Shown piece by piece: positions 35,501 to 47,900 of a DNA stretch of 64,000 nucleotides. This DNA comes from Membranipora membranacea (taxonomy: Eukaryota > Bryozoa > Gymnolaemata > Cheilostomatida > Membraniporidae), in the NCBI GenBank assembly GCA_914767715.1, contig OU612065.1:2048001-2112000 (forward strand), written 5' to 3'. Position 1 is the stretch's first letter, and every line of letters begins with the position of its first letter. The position numbers were made by a program, and so were the translations under genes. Below the pieces are notes generated by a model. The model was not told the origin of the DNA. It saw nothing but the letters and a program-made list of their open reading frames with translations, and made no database searches.

Positions 35501-38500
35501 ATCCTGGAGTATACACTATCTATCATCAGACTCTCAACTTCTCAGCATTATTATACGGTGTAGCGGATAGAGAAAGTTATGGGCTGCCAGTAGGAATGGG
35601 CCTGAGACAGCTGCAGGTTTCTATTATACTTGCGTAATATTAATATAACTCAATGTCTTATTAGACTAAACACTAGTAACTACTAATCTGACGACCCGAG
35701 AGATAGACTTCATTCTTACTTTAACCACAATTGCATCCAACGATACAGTTTGCGTGCTCCTTCCAACTTGGGTATTTTCTGTGACCACGGATTGAGACTA
35801 ACATTTTCATTTAAATTTACCCTGCAAAATTACTATTTATAGTGCTACAAAACTGATACAATGATCTCTGATGGGCTAGACAATGACTGCGACGAGAAAA
35901 CCGATGAAGAAATATGTGACCTGCTGGGTTTGCTCTGTGTTGTGTTTCTGACTGCGGATGTCGTGTTCACATATGATTGTAGGCCATGACTGGATTATTG
36001 CTCCACCTGCAAAATGATCTCCAATCAGCCTTAGACATAAATGTGCTCATAGGATTCTGTTTATTTTCATCTCAGCAAAGTTTTATTTGACTCATTATGG
36101 AGCTTCTGATATTTTTTCAGATAACGATGGGGATTCACTCATTGATGAGGACTGTACAGGTAAAGGCACTGACCAGATATAATTAATTTCATAAATTTTA
36201 TGATCTGTGAAATGATTATACCGTAGACCCTACAGGAAGAAAACATATAGGAAGTCAAGTTGAGAGACCTGGTCTAATTCAGAGACAACAGAATCATGAC
36301 CATGATTTATGACCAGAGACTAAGCTCAATTGGGCACTGAAGGCACTTTCGACCATTTCTGATTTAGCCTAGTTGAAATTCTATCTGCGGGTAAGGGTTG
36401 GTTATAACCACAAGCATCCCAAGCAGAGCTTGAACATCCAAGAGTAGGTTTATCTGCAAAGCTCACAATGCTGAAATAAGATTTTTTAAGTTTTTGATAA
36501 TTGTTAATGGCCATAGACCTACTAATAATAATTATTATTAGTAGGTCTATGTTAATGGCATATGTATCATTTCTTACCAAAATTTTGTCTGTTGAGTATC
36601 AAACAAAATTTAAAAGAAGAATTAATCATAAAGATAACTAAAGTTATTATTCTTATTTCAGACTTAATGACATCAGTTGGCACTCGGTTCCTGACCTCTG
36701 TATCGGGTCTCTCATCTCTTTACCTTATATCTGGATCTGCAGGTCATGTGACCTTGAGTTTTCCCTCTCTGTCATATCTACGGGCTGACACCATCCAGTT
36801 ATCTCCTCTCACTCAGAACAAAGTGGACTTCACTCAGCTCTCAGGTAAGAAGCTTCCCTTAGGTGTCAACAATTAAAATATGAGCAAAGCGTTCGAATTT
36901 AATCTCATCTATCATGATGGTATTCTTTTTTTGTAATCTGTCCACAAAGTTCTTTGCATCTGCAGGACATATTTGGTTATGCATTTTATAAGATTGGTAC
37001 TTGATTATTGTTTTCATCTGTTGCTACATGCAAATTATCAGGTTAATTTTTTTTTAGTTCTCAGTAGGAGCGAAGTGATAGTAGATTCTGATGTAAGCCT
37101 CACAGTGGCTGTTAGACCTACTAGTACATCTGATGTATCCCTAATAGCACCAGTACATAGTCTCAGTAAGTTAAACCTACCTCGTAACTCTTAACACCTA
37201 CCTGTCAAAAGGTTATTCTGAGTTATGTATTATGATAGTAACTCTCTCCTGTGAGTATTATCACATATATCACAGATCAGTTTTATTTACCCTACCATGT
37301 TGCAGGTGATGAGTATTTCGTGATCTGTTATCGCCGAGCTGGTTACGCCTCTAATTTGGTGTTAGTGGTACAGGAAGAGGCAACTTCTGTCACTGTGAAC
37401 TTTCCTCTACACATACAGGACTTCTCCATAAATCATCAGGGAAATATATATGGTATGATTCGATAACCAGGATAGTGGTTAAATCAAATCATTTGCTGAT
37501 ATTGAGATGGGTAAAGGCACACTAAATCACACAGAGAGCATGAGAATAAATGTTTTCTCCTGCAGTCCTCGTTAACCGGTAATGGATGTATTGCATGATT
37601 TATTTCAACCTTAACATTTATAGATAATTGCTCTCTCTGAATTCAGGTGCTGGTGCGTCCATATCTCAGATATACCCTGCAGGCTCAGTGGTAACCTTCA
37701 GTACTAACAGTGAACTGACAGGCACTCATGTCATGTCTGACAAGCCTATATCAGTGCTCTCTAGTCTCTCCAATATAGCATATGAGGAGATGTCAGCTGT
37801 AAAAACATTATCCAATGTTTTTTATGTGGTGAGCGGTCTACAAAATCTATAACAGTGATTTTCAAAAAAATGGACTAAAATCATATCTGTCATCATTTTA
37901 GAATAAATTCTAACTATATATCATAGTTATTACTTCTTGCGTTTTCTACTGTAGATGTCCATGCCTGGAAGATCAATTAATGATATAATCAGGATTTTGG
38001 CCATCAATGACAACACATACTTCACAGCAGAGACCCCTGGTGACTACAGGACATATTCTATCAGTAACATGACTAAATACTTAGATTTACAGTTGCCTCC
38101 CATGACAACTATGAGAATATCTTCTGATCAACCTGTACAACTTCTGCTCATTTTAATCAATACTCTTCAGGTGGGTTCGTCTTAGAAAACACTCTCACTG
38201 TATCTCAAAGATGAATTTTAGAACATGAATATCCGTGGTCAATGATATCATATGATACAGAGAAGTCGTTTCAGGTTTTCAGATAAGTGTCATACCAAAA
38301 CCAGATAATGATACCGGGTTTAATAACTACATATCCCACTGTTTGTTATAGTCTGACTCTAGAATGGCCATGCTGACTGTATTACCTGTCCAGGAATACT
38401 CTCGTGATTATCTCCTCATGACAAGCTCAGCAGAAGATGAGAATTATCATGTTATTGTTACCATAACTAACGGCAATCAGGTGAGTTTAAGCTAGGTTTA

Positions 38501-41500
38501 GAAATTTAGTAGAATTTATTCCTGATAATTTGATATTTGATAGGGAAGAATATTTGGCCAGTTAAATGTGAGAATATAAGACTCATCATCGGTATTTTTA
38601 CTTATCGGGGTAAGTGTACTTGTAGAATGGTTTGAGATTAGACGGTGATCAGCTGGATCCTCTGGTGTGGATGTTACATGTGGGAGGTGATTATGTGAGC
38701 AGTGTTATACCTCTACAGTCAGCGATGTCACACCACCTGACACATGAGGAGGCTGATGTGGTGTTCAGTGCTGTAGTATACAGCTTTACTCAGGACAGTA
38801 TACAGGCATACTTAGCAGGGAGAAGTTATCACGACTTGTCATATATCTCTACCTCTGATGATCTGATCAAGAGGACTGACTGGATCACTCAAGTATCCAG
38901 TCAGAGTCTCGATATCCAACCTGACGGTTAGACACATGAATACACAACAGATTATATATAATTTTTCAACCTTCACGCTCTTCACAATATAACCGATGTC
39001 ACGTTGTCAGTCGAAAAGTACTTTTTTCTCCCAAGATTAATATTGCTAGAGGAGTCGTGCACAACTCATAAAAACCGGGATTTTAGGGATGTACATTTAT
39101 AAGTTAAGTATTTGCACTGTCCTTCTTTACAGCTGAAAGTACAGTGTGCTCAAACTTGTATCCGAACTGTCCAGCAAATGTTTTCGATGGAAATGCTGAT
39201 ACAATGTGGATGGCAGGGAGTACACAACTTCCTCAGTTTATAGCCTGGGATCTTGGACAGGTGTTGACAGTGTTAGGCATACGGCTGGTAACAAGGGACG
39301 GGCGGCTCGGCCGACTCAATCTTCTCTTCTCATATCAAGGATTATTTGGTCCATGGAATATGGCAAGTTATAAAAATTTGTACAACTCATATATATAAAA
39401 ACAGTTTACATCTATGGTTTTAACAGATATAGCACAAACTCATCTCAAGTACAATATTATATTTATGTTTCCAAATCAGGCGAGTATGGTTCTCTGTTTG
39501 TAGGCTATGACATTTGATTTCAATTGGGGTGAAAGGATGAAAAGATCTCATTTAGCTAACAAAGTGTCTATTACCTCTCTACCCCAGCCTGTCTCCTCCC
39601 GTTACTGGAGACTTACTGTATATAATACTCTATATGATGATGGTATAGAGGCAGGTATATCGGAGCTCGCACTACAGGTCAATAATGGTGAGTGTGACTC
39701 ATAAGCTCAATTTTGGTGAAATTTATGTGGCGCGGGTGTGACCAGTATTCCATCACCGCATGCTAAAGGCATTGTCGTGCCGCTCAAACAATTTGAGACT
39801 CTGAAAATGTGTCAGCCGTACTGGCATCAGGCATAACCTTCTTTGTTTGAAAATCTGATGTCAGAGGTATTTACGTCTGTACCTATTCAAAGGAAGTACT
39901 TGGTTATATTATCCCTTAAGTAATTTTGTTGCAAGAGTTTCATTTCCATGTGTTACTTTGGCTCACTGATAGAGACCGTTATATGTATGTTATTAAGTTG
40001 TTGATGGTGAGTGGAGCTCCTGGTCAGACTGGAGTATATGTGGCGTTACCTGCGGAGGATCAGTCCAGGTCAGGAGTAAGGAATGTAACAATCCAGCTGC
40101 AGAGAACGGAGGCCGGCCGTGCCCTGGTAATAATACACAGCAGCAGGCATGTGGTAAGTCTTACATGTCCTCCTCGGCAGGTTGCTTCATTTGTTATTCT
40201 CAAATTAAAATTTTTATTGGACGTAAACAGATGTTTCATATGGGAAAAGCCACGTCTTTGGCAGGTCATTGAAAAGCTTGTTTTCAATCAAGAAACATAA
40301 TATCAGGATCAGAGCATGGAGTCCAAGGAGTTTCCAAGTTCAATTTCCAGAGACGGCAGTCATTTCTGATTTGATACTGGCACACCACTCATCCTAGCAA
40401 GGAGTCAAGGAACGTGCGGAGCAGGACTATAAATAATTGAGGTCAACTGTGTGTTTGTACACCCCACACCCAGTAAAAGGAATCTCTTCTGGCTCTTTGC
40501 TATGAAGAATATCCATGTTTCCAGATGGCAAGGGTACAGAGTCGACATGAGTAATGGGTCCCAGTACATGTACCCAAGAGAGGATGACTCTCTCCGCTTC
40601 AATGATGATGCTTGAGAACACAGCTGCTTCTATCAGGGAGGGTGGGATCTCCCACCCTCCCTGTTTCTATCATAAATTATATCAAAAATATATTAGTGTT
40701 ACGGGAGTTGTCTACACAGGAACATAAAGATGACAACCCTAGATCCATTTTGTATTTATTCTTTATTGAGCACAGGCTTAGCTGAATGTCCTATTAATGG
40801 GGGATTCACAGACTGGTATGAGTGGACTGAGTGCACACACACTTGTGGTGTAGGGTCACGATTCAGAGAGAGGTCTTGCTCCAACCCTCCACCTCAGCAT
40901 GGAGGTCTTTCATGTGCAGGTATATCAGTCTATTCATCAGTAAAAAGTGATGTAGTTTGTTGCGGAATATTTATGTGAATTATTCTGCCGGAGGTAGTTG
41001 TTGGTGGAAAACATTGTCGCAGCTGAACTGCTTATTTGAATAGTAAATTGATAATAAAAGGTAAAATAAAAGTGTATGACAGGTTATTATGGAATGTTTG
41101 GGAGGTTAAGAGGACGAATGCCCTTGGAAGGCACAATCACTATATTTTTTCGTATGATGATCTCTCTTACGCTAATGTAATATACGGAAATCTCAGGACC
41201 AAACAGCAACCTCAGATAGGTCCATTTCAAGTTCAGCCTATGACGCCGGTAATAACAATTTTACTTTGCCACAGGAGATGTTAGAGTGAGTGAGATTTGT
41301 TCCACTAACCCATGCCCTGTGAATGGATCCTTCTCTCTCTGGTCCCAGTGGTCAGAGTGCAGTGTCACTTGTGGAGGAAGTGTGCAGACTCGATATCGAG
41401 CATGTAATAACCCACTACCACAGTATGGTGGAGTACCATGTATAGGTGATAAGACAGAGACTAAGCCTTGCGCGCTTATAGCCTGTACAGGTAGTGTATT

Positions 41501-44228
41501 TCTAATCTTCTTCATAGCACAGTGATGTGGGGCTGGTTTTTAGGCTGTTCGTTATCGTAAAAGCAAATTTTGTAAGAAAATGTTATGCCTCTGATCGGGA
41601 TTTTGATAATATTTACAGAAATAGGTCCAGTTGGCCCTTCTGGTGAGACCGGTAGTACTGGTATGAAAGGAGAATCGGGAATCCCAGGGTTAGATGGAGC
41701 CACAGGGTTCAAGGTCAGTGATACTATTTATGGTTTACCCACTTGTGAATACATAGCCATGATTTATGTGCAGAGTTTTTCGCAATCGAGCCCTGTCCTG
41801 GTGTCAATATAAAGTCAAACTACTTATCTTGTTCATTGTCTGTAGGGTGAACCTGGGGTGGATGGACTAGTCGGAGGTACTGGCAGCACTGGCCCGAGAG
41901 GTGACATGGGGAGCACAGGTTCTACTGGTGTCCAAGGGCCATCAGGTACCCAAGGAGAAGTGGGCCCAACTGGGCCTATAGGACTTATGGGTAGCACAGG
42001 ATTGAAAGGCCTGATGGGTGCTCAGGGTCCTACAGGTGCGTACTTCAGTAGCACACCTGCATGTATTACTTGCAAGTAATATTTCCTTTATTGTCTCTGT
42101 CTTATCTTAAGTTTTAAGTTGTAGAACTTTGTGTGCAAGTTCTGTATGATCTTTGTACAGGTGTAAGAGGATCGATAGGAGAGAAGGGGAGTCTTGGCGA
42201 ACAGGGGGAAAAAGGTGATCAGGGATCTACTGGTGTGATGGGCCCGCCTGGTCCCTCTTATTCTGGTGAGTGTTATTATGTGTGTAGTTCTGTTTTAAAC
42301 CAAATTATAAAAACTAGTTGACAGTTTGAGGTTAGAAACCTGTTAGGAGTTAAATCGCACTCTTTTTGGGCACACACAATGTTGATGCCACAGCTGATGC
42401 TATGTATTCATATTTTATTGCGTCGCTAGGATTGAATGAATGTGAGACAGATAATGGAGGATGTGCTCATAAATGTGAGAAGCTGGTGATCGGCTACAGA
42501 TGTGTTTGTCCAGCAGGATATCAACTGGAGAGGAATAATAGAACCTGCTCAGGTGACAAACCATAGTCACATTCATTGACCTTCTTATTCCTATGCTATG
42601 CACTCGAAATCAATTAATATGGAATTAGTAAGAAGCAAAATTAAACGGTTGTTTGAGCTCATGGATTATAATTTGTGAATGTGAACAAAATGTAGCGCGG
42701 AATTTTGCTGACTCGTACCAAGGAGTAACAGTTACTTCTCCTCTCCCCTGTTACTCCTTGCTCGTACCATCATAGAGTAGGTCTGCTTTCACCCTACAGG
42801 AACAGATATCTTTGTTTTGTGCGAAACGAGTTCCCTAGAACAGCTTATTTTAGAAACCCCATGTAATCAGAATGCAATGTGAGGTGGTACTAGTGACAGC
42901 AACAGGTCATGTGTCCCACGCTCCCTGATAGAAAGGAATGCCAATATCATGACCAGTACTATGAGTTCACATTGCAAAAGAGAAGATGACTTTTATTATT
43001 TTATTGTGTCTATCATAACTCAACATTTTACTTCAAATTTGAATTATTTGAGCAGATGTGAATGAATGTGATTTGAAGGATAACTCAGGTTGTCAGATAG
43101 TTTGTCATAACACAGCAGGGAGCTACTATTGTAGCTGTGAGCCAGGCTTAACACTGTCCGCTGATCTGCATACATGTGAAGGTAGGACACAGCCTCCGCT
43201 CAATCTATGTGATAACATTTTAACATACTGAGGTTCTTTCACATCTGTTATTGCCTGAACACTGTTGCATGTATTATTTAAATTTTTGATCATTGTCGGG
43301 ATAATTGTTAGTGGCACTCCATATTCAACCCCCACCACCCGACAATCAGCAGTGGTACTTGAAAATTGAATGCCACCAACAGTCTCCGGGACAGAGTTTG
43401 AGCACTTAAACAATGTCGCAAAGTACAGCTGCTAAAGAGTAGATTACTCATTTCTGCAACAGGGTTAGAAACAAACACGCAACAATGATTAAGAGAGACA
43501 TTGTGCATGAAGCGATATCTATGCTAAATGTTCAACGATGGTGGGGGAATATTAAATGAGTCAGAATTGGATCAGGATAGCAAAGACTGGACAGCTCCAG
43601 TCAAACAAAGGGCAGCACGCAATGTTTAGATCCATTGTCGCATATCCAATTTTTGTTTACTGATTCTCAGTGAACATATGTAGTATGATGATGTGAGAAA
43701 GGCAAGGTTAGATGACTCCTATAAATGCTTGACTGGTTTTAGATAGGGATGAATGTGAAGGTTCTAACAGGAATACATGTACTAAGAGTCAGACATGTGT
43801 GAATACATACGGATCATACCTTTGTATAAGTGATACTGGACCCGCATCACAACCATCAACAGGTATAATATCATAATGTATTTTACAATCCTTTTTTAAT
43901 TTTGTATACCATGCGAAGGATTCATGTAAAAGTATCTTGTCACTCTTTCAACAAGTGATTGTACATTCTCTTTTTTATTATAGATGAAAAGGTTGATGGT
44001 ACATTGCTGACTGATAACTACATGATTGCGATCACAGTATGGTTACTGATTGTGACTCTTGTTATTGTTCTTTTGCTTGTGGCCATTATGGTTCACAGAC
44101 GTCACATGAGAAAACAAGGTAATATATATCTGCAATATATGAAGGACCATCCGAACCGGACTGGCAACAGATCCATGTTCAGCTTTCCTTCCATCTCAAC
44201 AGTACAAAACTATCATGAGTTCCAGTGA
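32583..44228 (+). CDS. large modular type I membrane protein: IgGFc-binding repeats, discoidin, TSP1, collagen-like, EGF, TM
   Basis: Predicted surface or matrix receptor of about 1,570 residues; no gene name is justified. Exons: 32583-32655 (signal peptide), 32802-33083, 33303-33577, 33790-33983, 34221-34309, 34638-34798, about 34990-35155, 35468-35616, 35843-35927, 36121-36159, 36662-36844, 37058-37165, 37306-37452, 37647-37828, 37955-38170, 38352-38480, 38626-38926, 39133-39362, 39504-39687, 39998-40153, 40776-40919, 41275-41490, 41619-41713, 41846-42035, 42161-42265, 42430-42552, 43056-43181, 43743-43862 and 43984-44228. Order: two FCGBP-like units (about 25-465 and 505-926) split by an acidic [21 protein letters not shown] linker, an F5/8C-like domain (927-1064), three TSP1 (to 1236), GXY collagen (1237-1366), three EGF, a TM segment (about 1503-1526) and a 44-residue tail. 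Exon 7's acceptor is least certain. Intron 18 is GC-AG. Confidence 0.87.
36512..36551. repeat. 40-bp perfect palindrome with 8-bp flanking repeat
   Basis: Arms starting CATAGACCTACTAATAATAA meet at the centre without loop. TTAATGGC lies just before and just after. It sits in intron 10 of the FCGBP-like gene. The termini differ from the CARGGA palindromes. Confidence 0.65.
40634..40663. repeat. 30-bp palindrome with near-7-bp target duplication
   Basis: 14-base arms starting CAGGGAGGGTGGGA around a 2-base loop. The flanks are CTTCTAT on the left and TTTCTAT on the right. The termini CAGGGAG/CTCCCTG equal those of the palindrome at 7324-7361. It sits in the intron before exon 21. Confidence 0.65.
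42719..42760. repeat. 42-bp inverted repeat with 7-bp target duplication
   Basis: 13-base arms CAAGGAGTAACAG and CTGTTACTCCTTG around a 16-base loop. CTCGTAC flanks it at 42712-42718 and 42761-42767. It lies in the intron between two EGF exons. Confidence 0.75.
43280..43411. mobile_element. diverged MITE family 'TTTAAGCGCT' copy
   Basis: The left part ATTGTCGGGATAATTGTTAG and the right part CAGAGTTTGAGCACTTAAAC resemble the ends of the element at 59473-59605, but the arms are decayed. It lies in the intron after the second EGF exon. Confidence 0.4.
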
Positions 44229-44905
44229 GAAAGACAGCATTGTAATTAATGAAACTGAGCTTTTTTATTTTGGTATATTTTGAGAGGAAGCAACAGGTAC
44301 AAACATCAGTATGCTATCCTGACTCTGTAACATTATCACTTGCACACGCACACACGCACACATGTTACGTCCAAAAAAACAACTGATGCTTCATAGGAAA
44401 GCCACAAAAATACATTATGGATAATGGATAATATATGGGGTCATACTGTAAAAAATATATTTTTTGATTCTCTGTTATCATATCTTATATATTGATACTT
44501 CATGACGGTGCGTAAGAAGATATCAATTTAATGTGGTCTGGTGTATGGTTTTGTATGAGTTCAAATCGTATCATGTGAAAAAAATATATGTTAATTTTTT
44601 TAACTATTCCAGCGGTATAATATGTTTCATTCTTAATAACACCATTTCATGAAGGCTACTTATTGTTTTTTTTCTGTTTTATCCTATTTTTTCCTTTTTT
44701 TGCTTATTTAGGAATTCCTTACAAAAATATTGTTATCCCTTCACCCCTAGCCACCATTACCCGCCACCAACTAGAATCATTTTTACCCATTCACCGAGTA
44801 TCATTTTCCCTCACAGCTATTCAGGGAACGGTAAAAAATAAGAGCCTATAATATGTACAACACCACTTTGTTATTCAGAGCATTATTCATGCTTATTCAA
44901 TTACT
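44229..44905. other. convergent intergenic space, FCGBP-like gene / HELZ
   Basis: 3' flank of both genes. A short (CACACG)-type run lies near 44340-44362 and T/A-rich tracts follow. No gene was seen. Confidence 0.5.
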
Positions 44906-47900
44906 TTAAGAGGTAAACTTTTTCCAATCTGCAAAGACATCAGAGAGAAAATCAAGCGAGGCCAAACTTGACTCACTGCTAGTGCCAACTGAAGAGCCTG
45001 GTAGAGAAATGGCAGAGTTGCTGGCTGTCACAGCGGTCTTACCTGCAGCCGGGCCTATATCAGCAAAGGGATCAGGTAAACTCTGGAATAGGGAGGCGTT
45101 ATCACGAGCTGCGGCGGCTGTGATCAATGGTGAGGCTGTGAGAGATCGGGATAGTACCTGTTGCTGCTGCTGATATGCAGCTTGAGCAGAGCTAACATGA
45201 CTACTTAATACTTGAGCTGTGCCGCTGGCTGTAGAAGTGCCACTCAGCGTGTGTGATTGAGCATTGACTGTGGCGTAGGTTTGCTGAGCTGAGGGCCTGT
45301 ATGTTGAAGGTGTGTTATATGATACATGTTGTTTGATGGATGAGCCAGGTCCAGACTGCAGCAGGGGGAACTGAGATTGTAGAAGGGATGTCTGAGCCAT
45401 TGCCATCGACTGAGAGAGCACCGGAGCATCAAGTACTGCTGCCGCTGGGCTCATCGGATAGTGCTGACGACTCTGATAGCCTGCCATCTGTATGAGTCAA
45501 TGATAAAAGTGTCAGCAGCCCCACAGGCCTACATCATGCATTGCAGAGAAGAACAGCATATTAATAAATAAATGGAACCACACAGCATTGCAGGTATTGC
45601 AGATAATTGGTATGGTAATATTTTGACTTACCTGCAAACCTTGGTTGAAGCTAAATGAACTTTGCGGCCCCATTGGGTAGAGAGCTTGTTGTGTTGGGTA
45701 TTGCTTTGACTGAACAAATGGCTGACCAGCATAGTTTGCTGCTATTTGCTCATGTACCGCCTTTGGTATAAATGTCTGAGCAGCAGGATTCAGTTTATAC
45801 TGCTTCTGGATATCTGAAAAAAAGGTTTTACCTTGTCAAATCGAGTAACAACAGTACATTTATGAAAGCTTGGTTTTTTTGTTGCAATGCATGTATGAAG
45901 AGAAGTCCATCTAGCTACTTTATGTAGTGAATTAAAATATTAATATAGATATTCAAAGTTTGGAGATATTCTTATAACTCCTCCTACCAACCAGTAAATT
46001 GACTCAAACAATTTCATATAATTTATGCGTACAGAGTAACAAGTCCGTCAATGTTTGTTACTGTGACTGCATGTAAAACACACATACCCATTATATCCAT
46101 GTAATACTGTATTTGGTTGAATGTTACACCATGAAGGCTCCCATGCTTGCTGCACTGTTCCAGAAACTTAATCCACATGTATCTGTAGACAGAAAAGTTA
46201 ACGTAGTAGCTGATAATGTTTGATAAACATGTGTTCTTCCCCATTGTATAATCTCTACATAAAGTCTGATGGCCCGCATGTATATGTTCCTTAAGCCAGT
46301 GCTTCATTCCCGATCCATGAGAAAATCACAGGACAAGCAGAAAAATCATCCTTCATGGCAAAAACAACCTATAGTTAGACAAGTAAAATCTTTGGGTGAA
46401 AAGCATTGCCAAGTCAAAATAAACTGTGAATATTTTGAGTAATGGGGGTAGCTGACCTGCATTTTCCGACAGAGCAGAGAGAGAATGGATCTCCTATTAT
46501 GACAACTAGTGACTGGGCTCTTGTTATTGCTGTGTTTAGTAGCTTAGGATTGGACAGAAAGCCATAGTCGGCTTGTTCCTCCTCAGCAACATTATAACAG
46601 GAATGGTAAGTCCTCACTGTGTTGATCACTATAACCCGGAACTCCTTACCTACAAAGGGAAATATATTTAGGGCTGACTATAACAAGTCACAGTGGAACT
46701 TTTTCACAATTAATTAAATTTGAGGAGGTCAGTACCCGGTCCGCACGTTGTTTTAAGATGAGCTTTTCTTTAACCGATCAAATATCTCAATGAATAGCAG
46801 AATTAGAAAGCCACTGCATAAATACCAACTTGGGGTCAGTCAGGTCAAGCTAACCAAACAACCCTAACCATAACTACACTACACACAATAACTTAAGAAC
46901 ATGGTTAGATGGAATCATTGCATTTTATAATTGGCAGTGGAAGTCATCGGCATCCGTATCACAAGAAGACACTTAATTTCTTACCCTGTACATTGTTGAC
47001 CCTCTCTACTGAGACGTTACGCAGATAAGGATGTCTCTTCTTTAGAGCGGCTCGCAGTATGTGAACTTGGTCTGTATAGGGTACAACGACTCCAAGTGAA
47101 TTCTCCTGAAACCTGCCCCACAGCTCCATGGGCCAATCATTGACCAGCTCAAACACGAAATCTACAGTCTCGTTTACCTGCAATATATGTGACTGAGATA
47201 CAACCGTTGGTAGGCAAAATTTTGTTTACAAAAAATTTAATATATATAAGCAGTAAGGTTTCTGAGAAAGGTTTAAATGCTATTGGCTGCAGACATGAGG
47301 ACATATTTAGTTGGAGGTAGGTATTAGTCATCTTATGTTGTGTCGTATGAATGTGTTTGTGTTGCACCACAACAATGCTATGAGCTGCTTGCTAGTATTC
47401 CAAAGGTCTCATCAATGGAAGTCATGTGTGATAGAGCGAAAAATTGCCATTTTTTTGCTGCCATCTTGGCAATTTGCTTGGAACCCAGTGTGACATTTTT
47501 CATTATTTTATAGAAATAAAAATCTTGAAACTTTCACCTTTTTTTATAGACAATAAACAAGAGCAAAGGTGTATAAGAAAAAGTTCAGATAACAGGAAAA
47601 GGATAACAAGTCTTGACAAAGTTGCATTGATAAAATTATTGTAGTGATCTTAATCTACTGATTGAGCTGAGGATTGAAAATCATAAACTTAAAATTTCAG
47701 GAAATTTGTGGTGGTATAAATCTCTTTGTAGCAGCTTCCTGCTCTCTTCAAGTGTTATTATTATTACTGTTATTGTTGAGGGTTTATATTATGTCTTGTA
47801 GTTTGGAAAGAAACCCCAAAACATCACATTATACAAAATAACTGTGAGGTAACACAAGCCAGGACTAGTGAGTGTGATTACCATAGAGTTATTATATATT

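Noticed and set aside
44663-44851. 62-codon plus-strand frame after the FCGBP-like gene
   Set aside because: T-rich low-complexity translation beyond the stop codon, with no motif or splice link to the gene.
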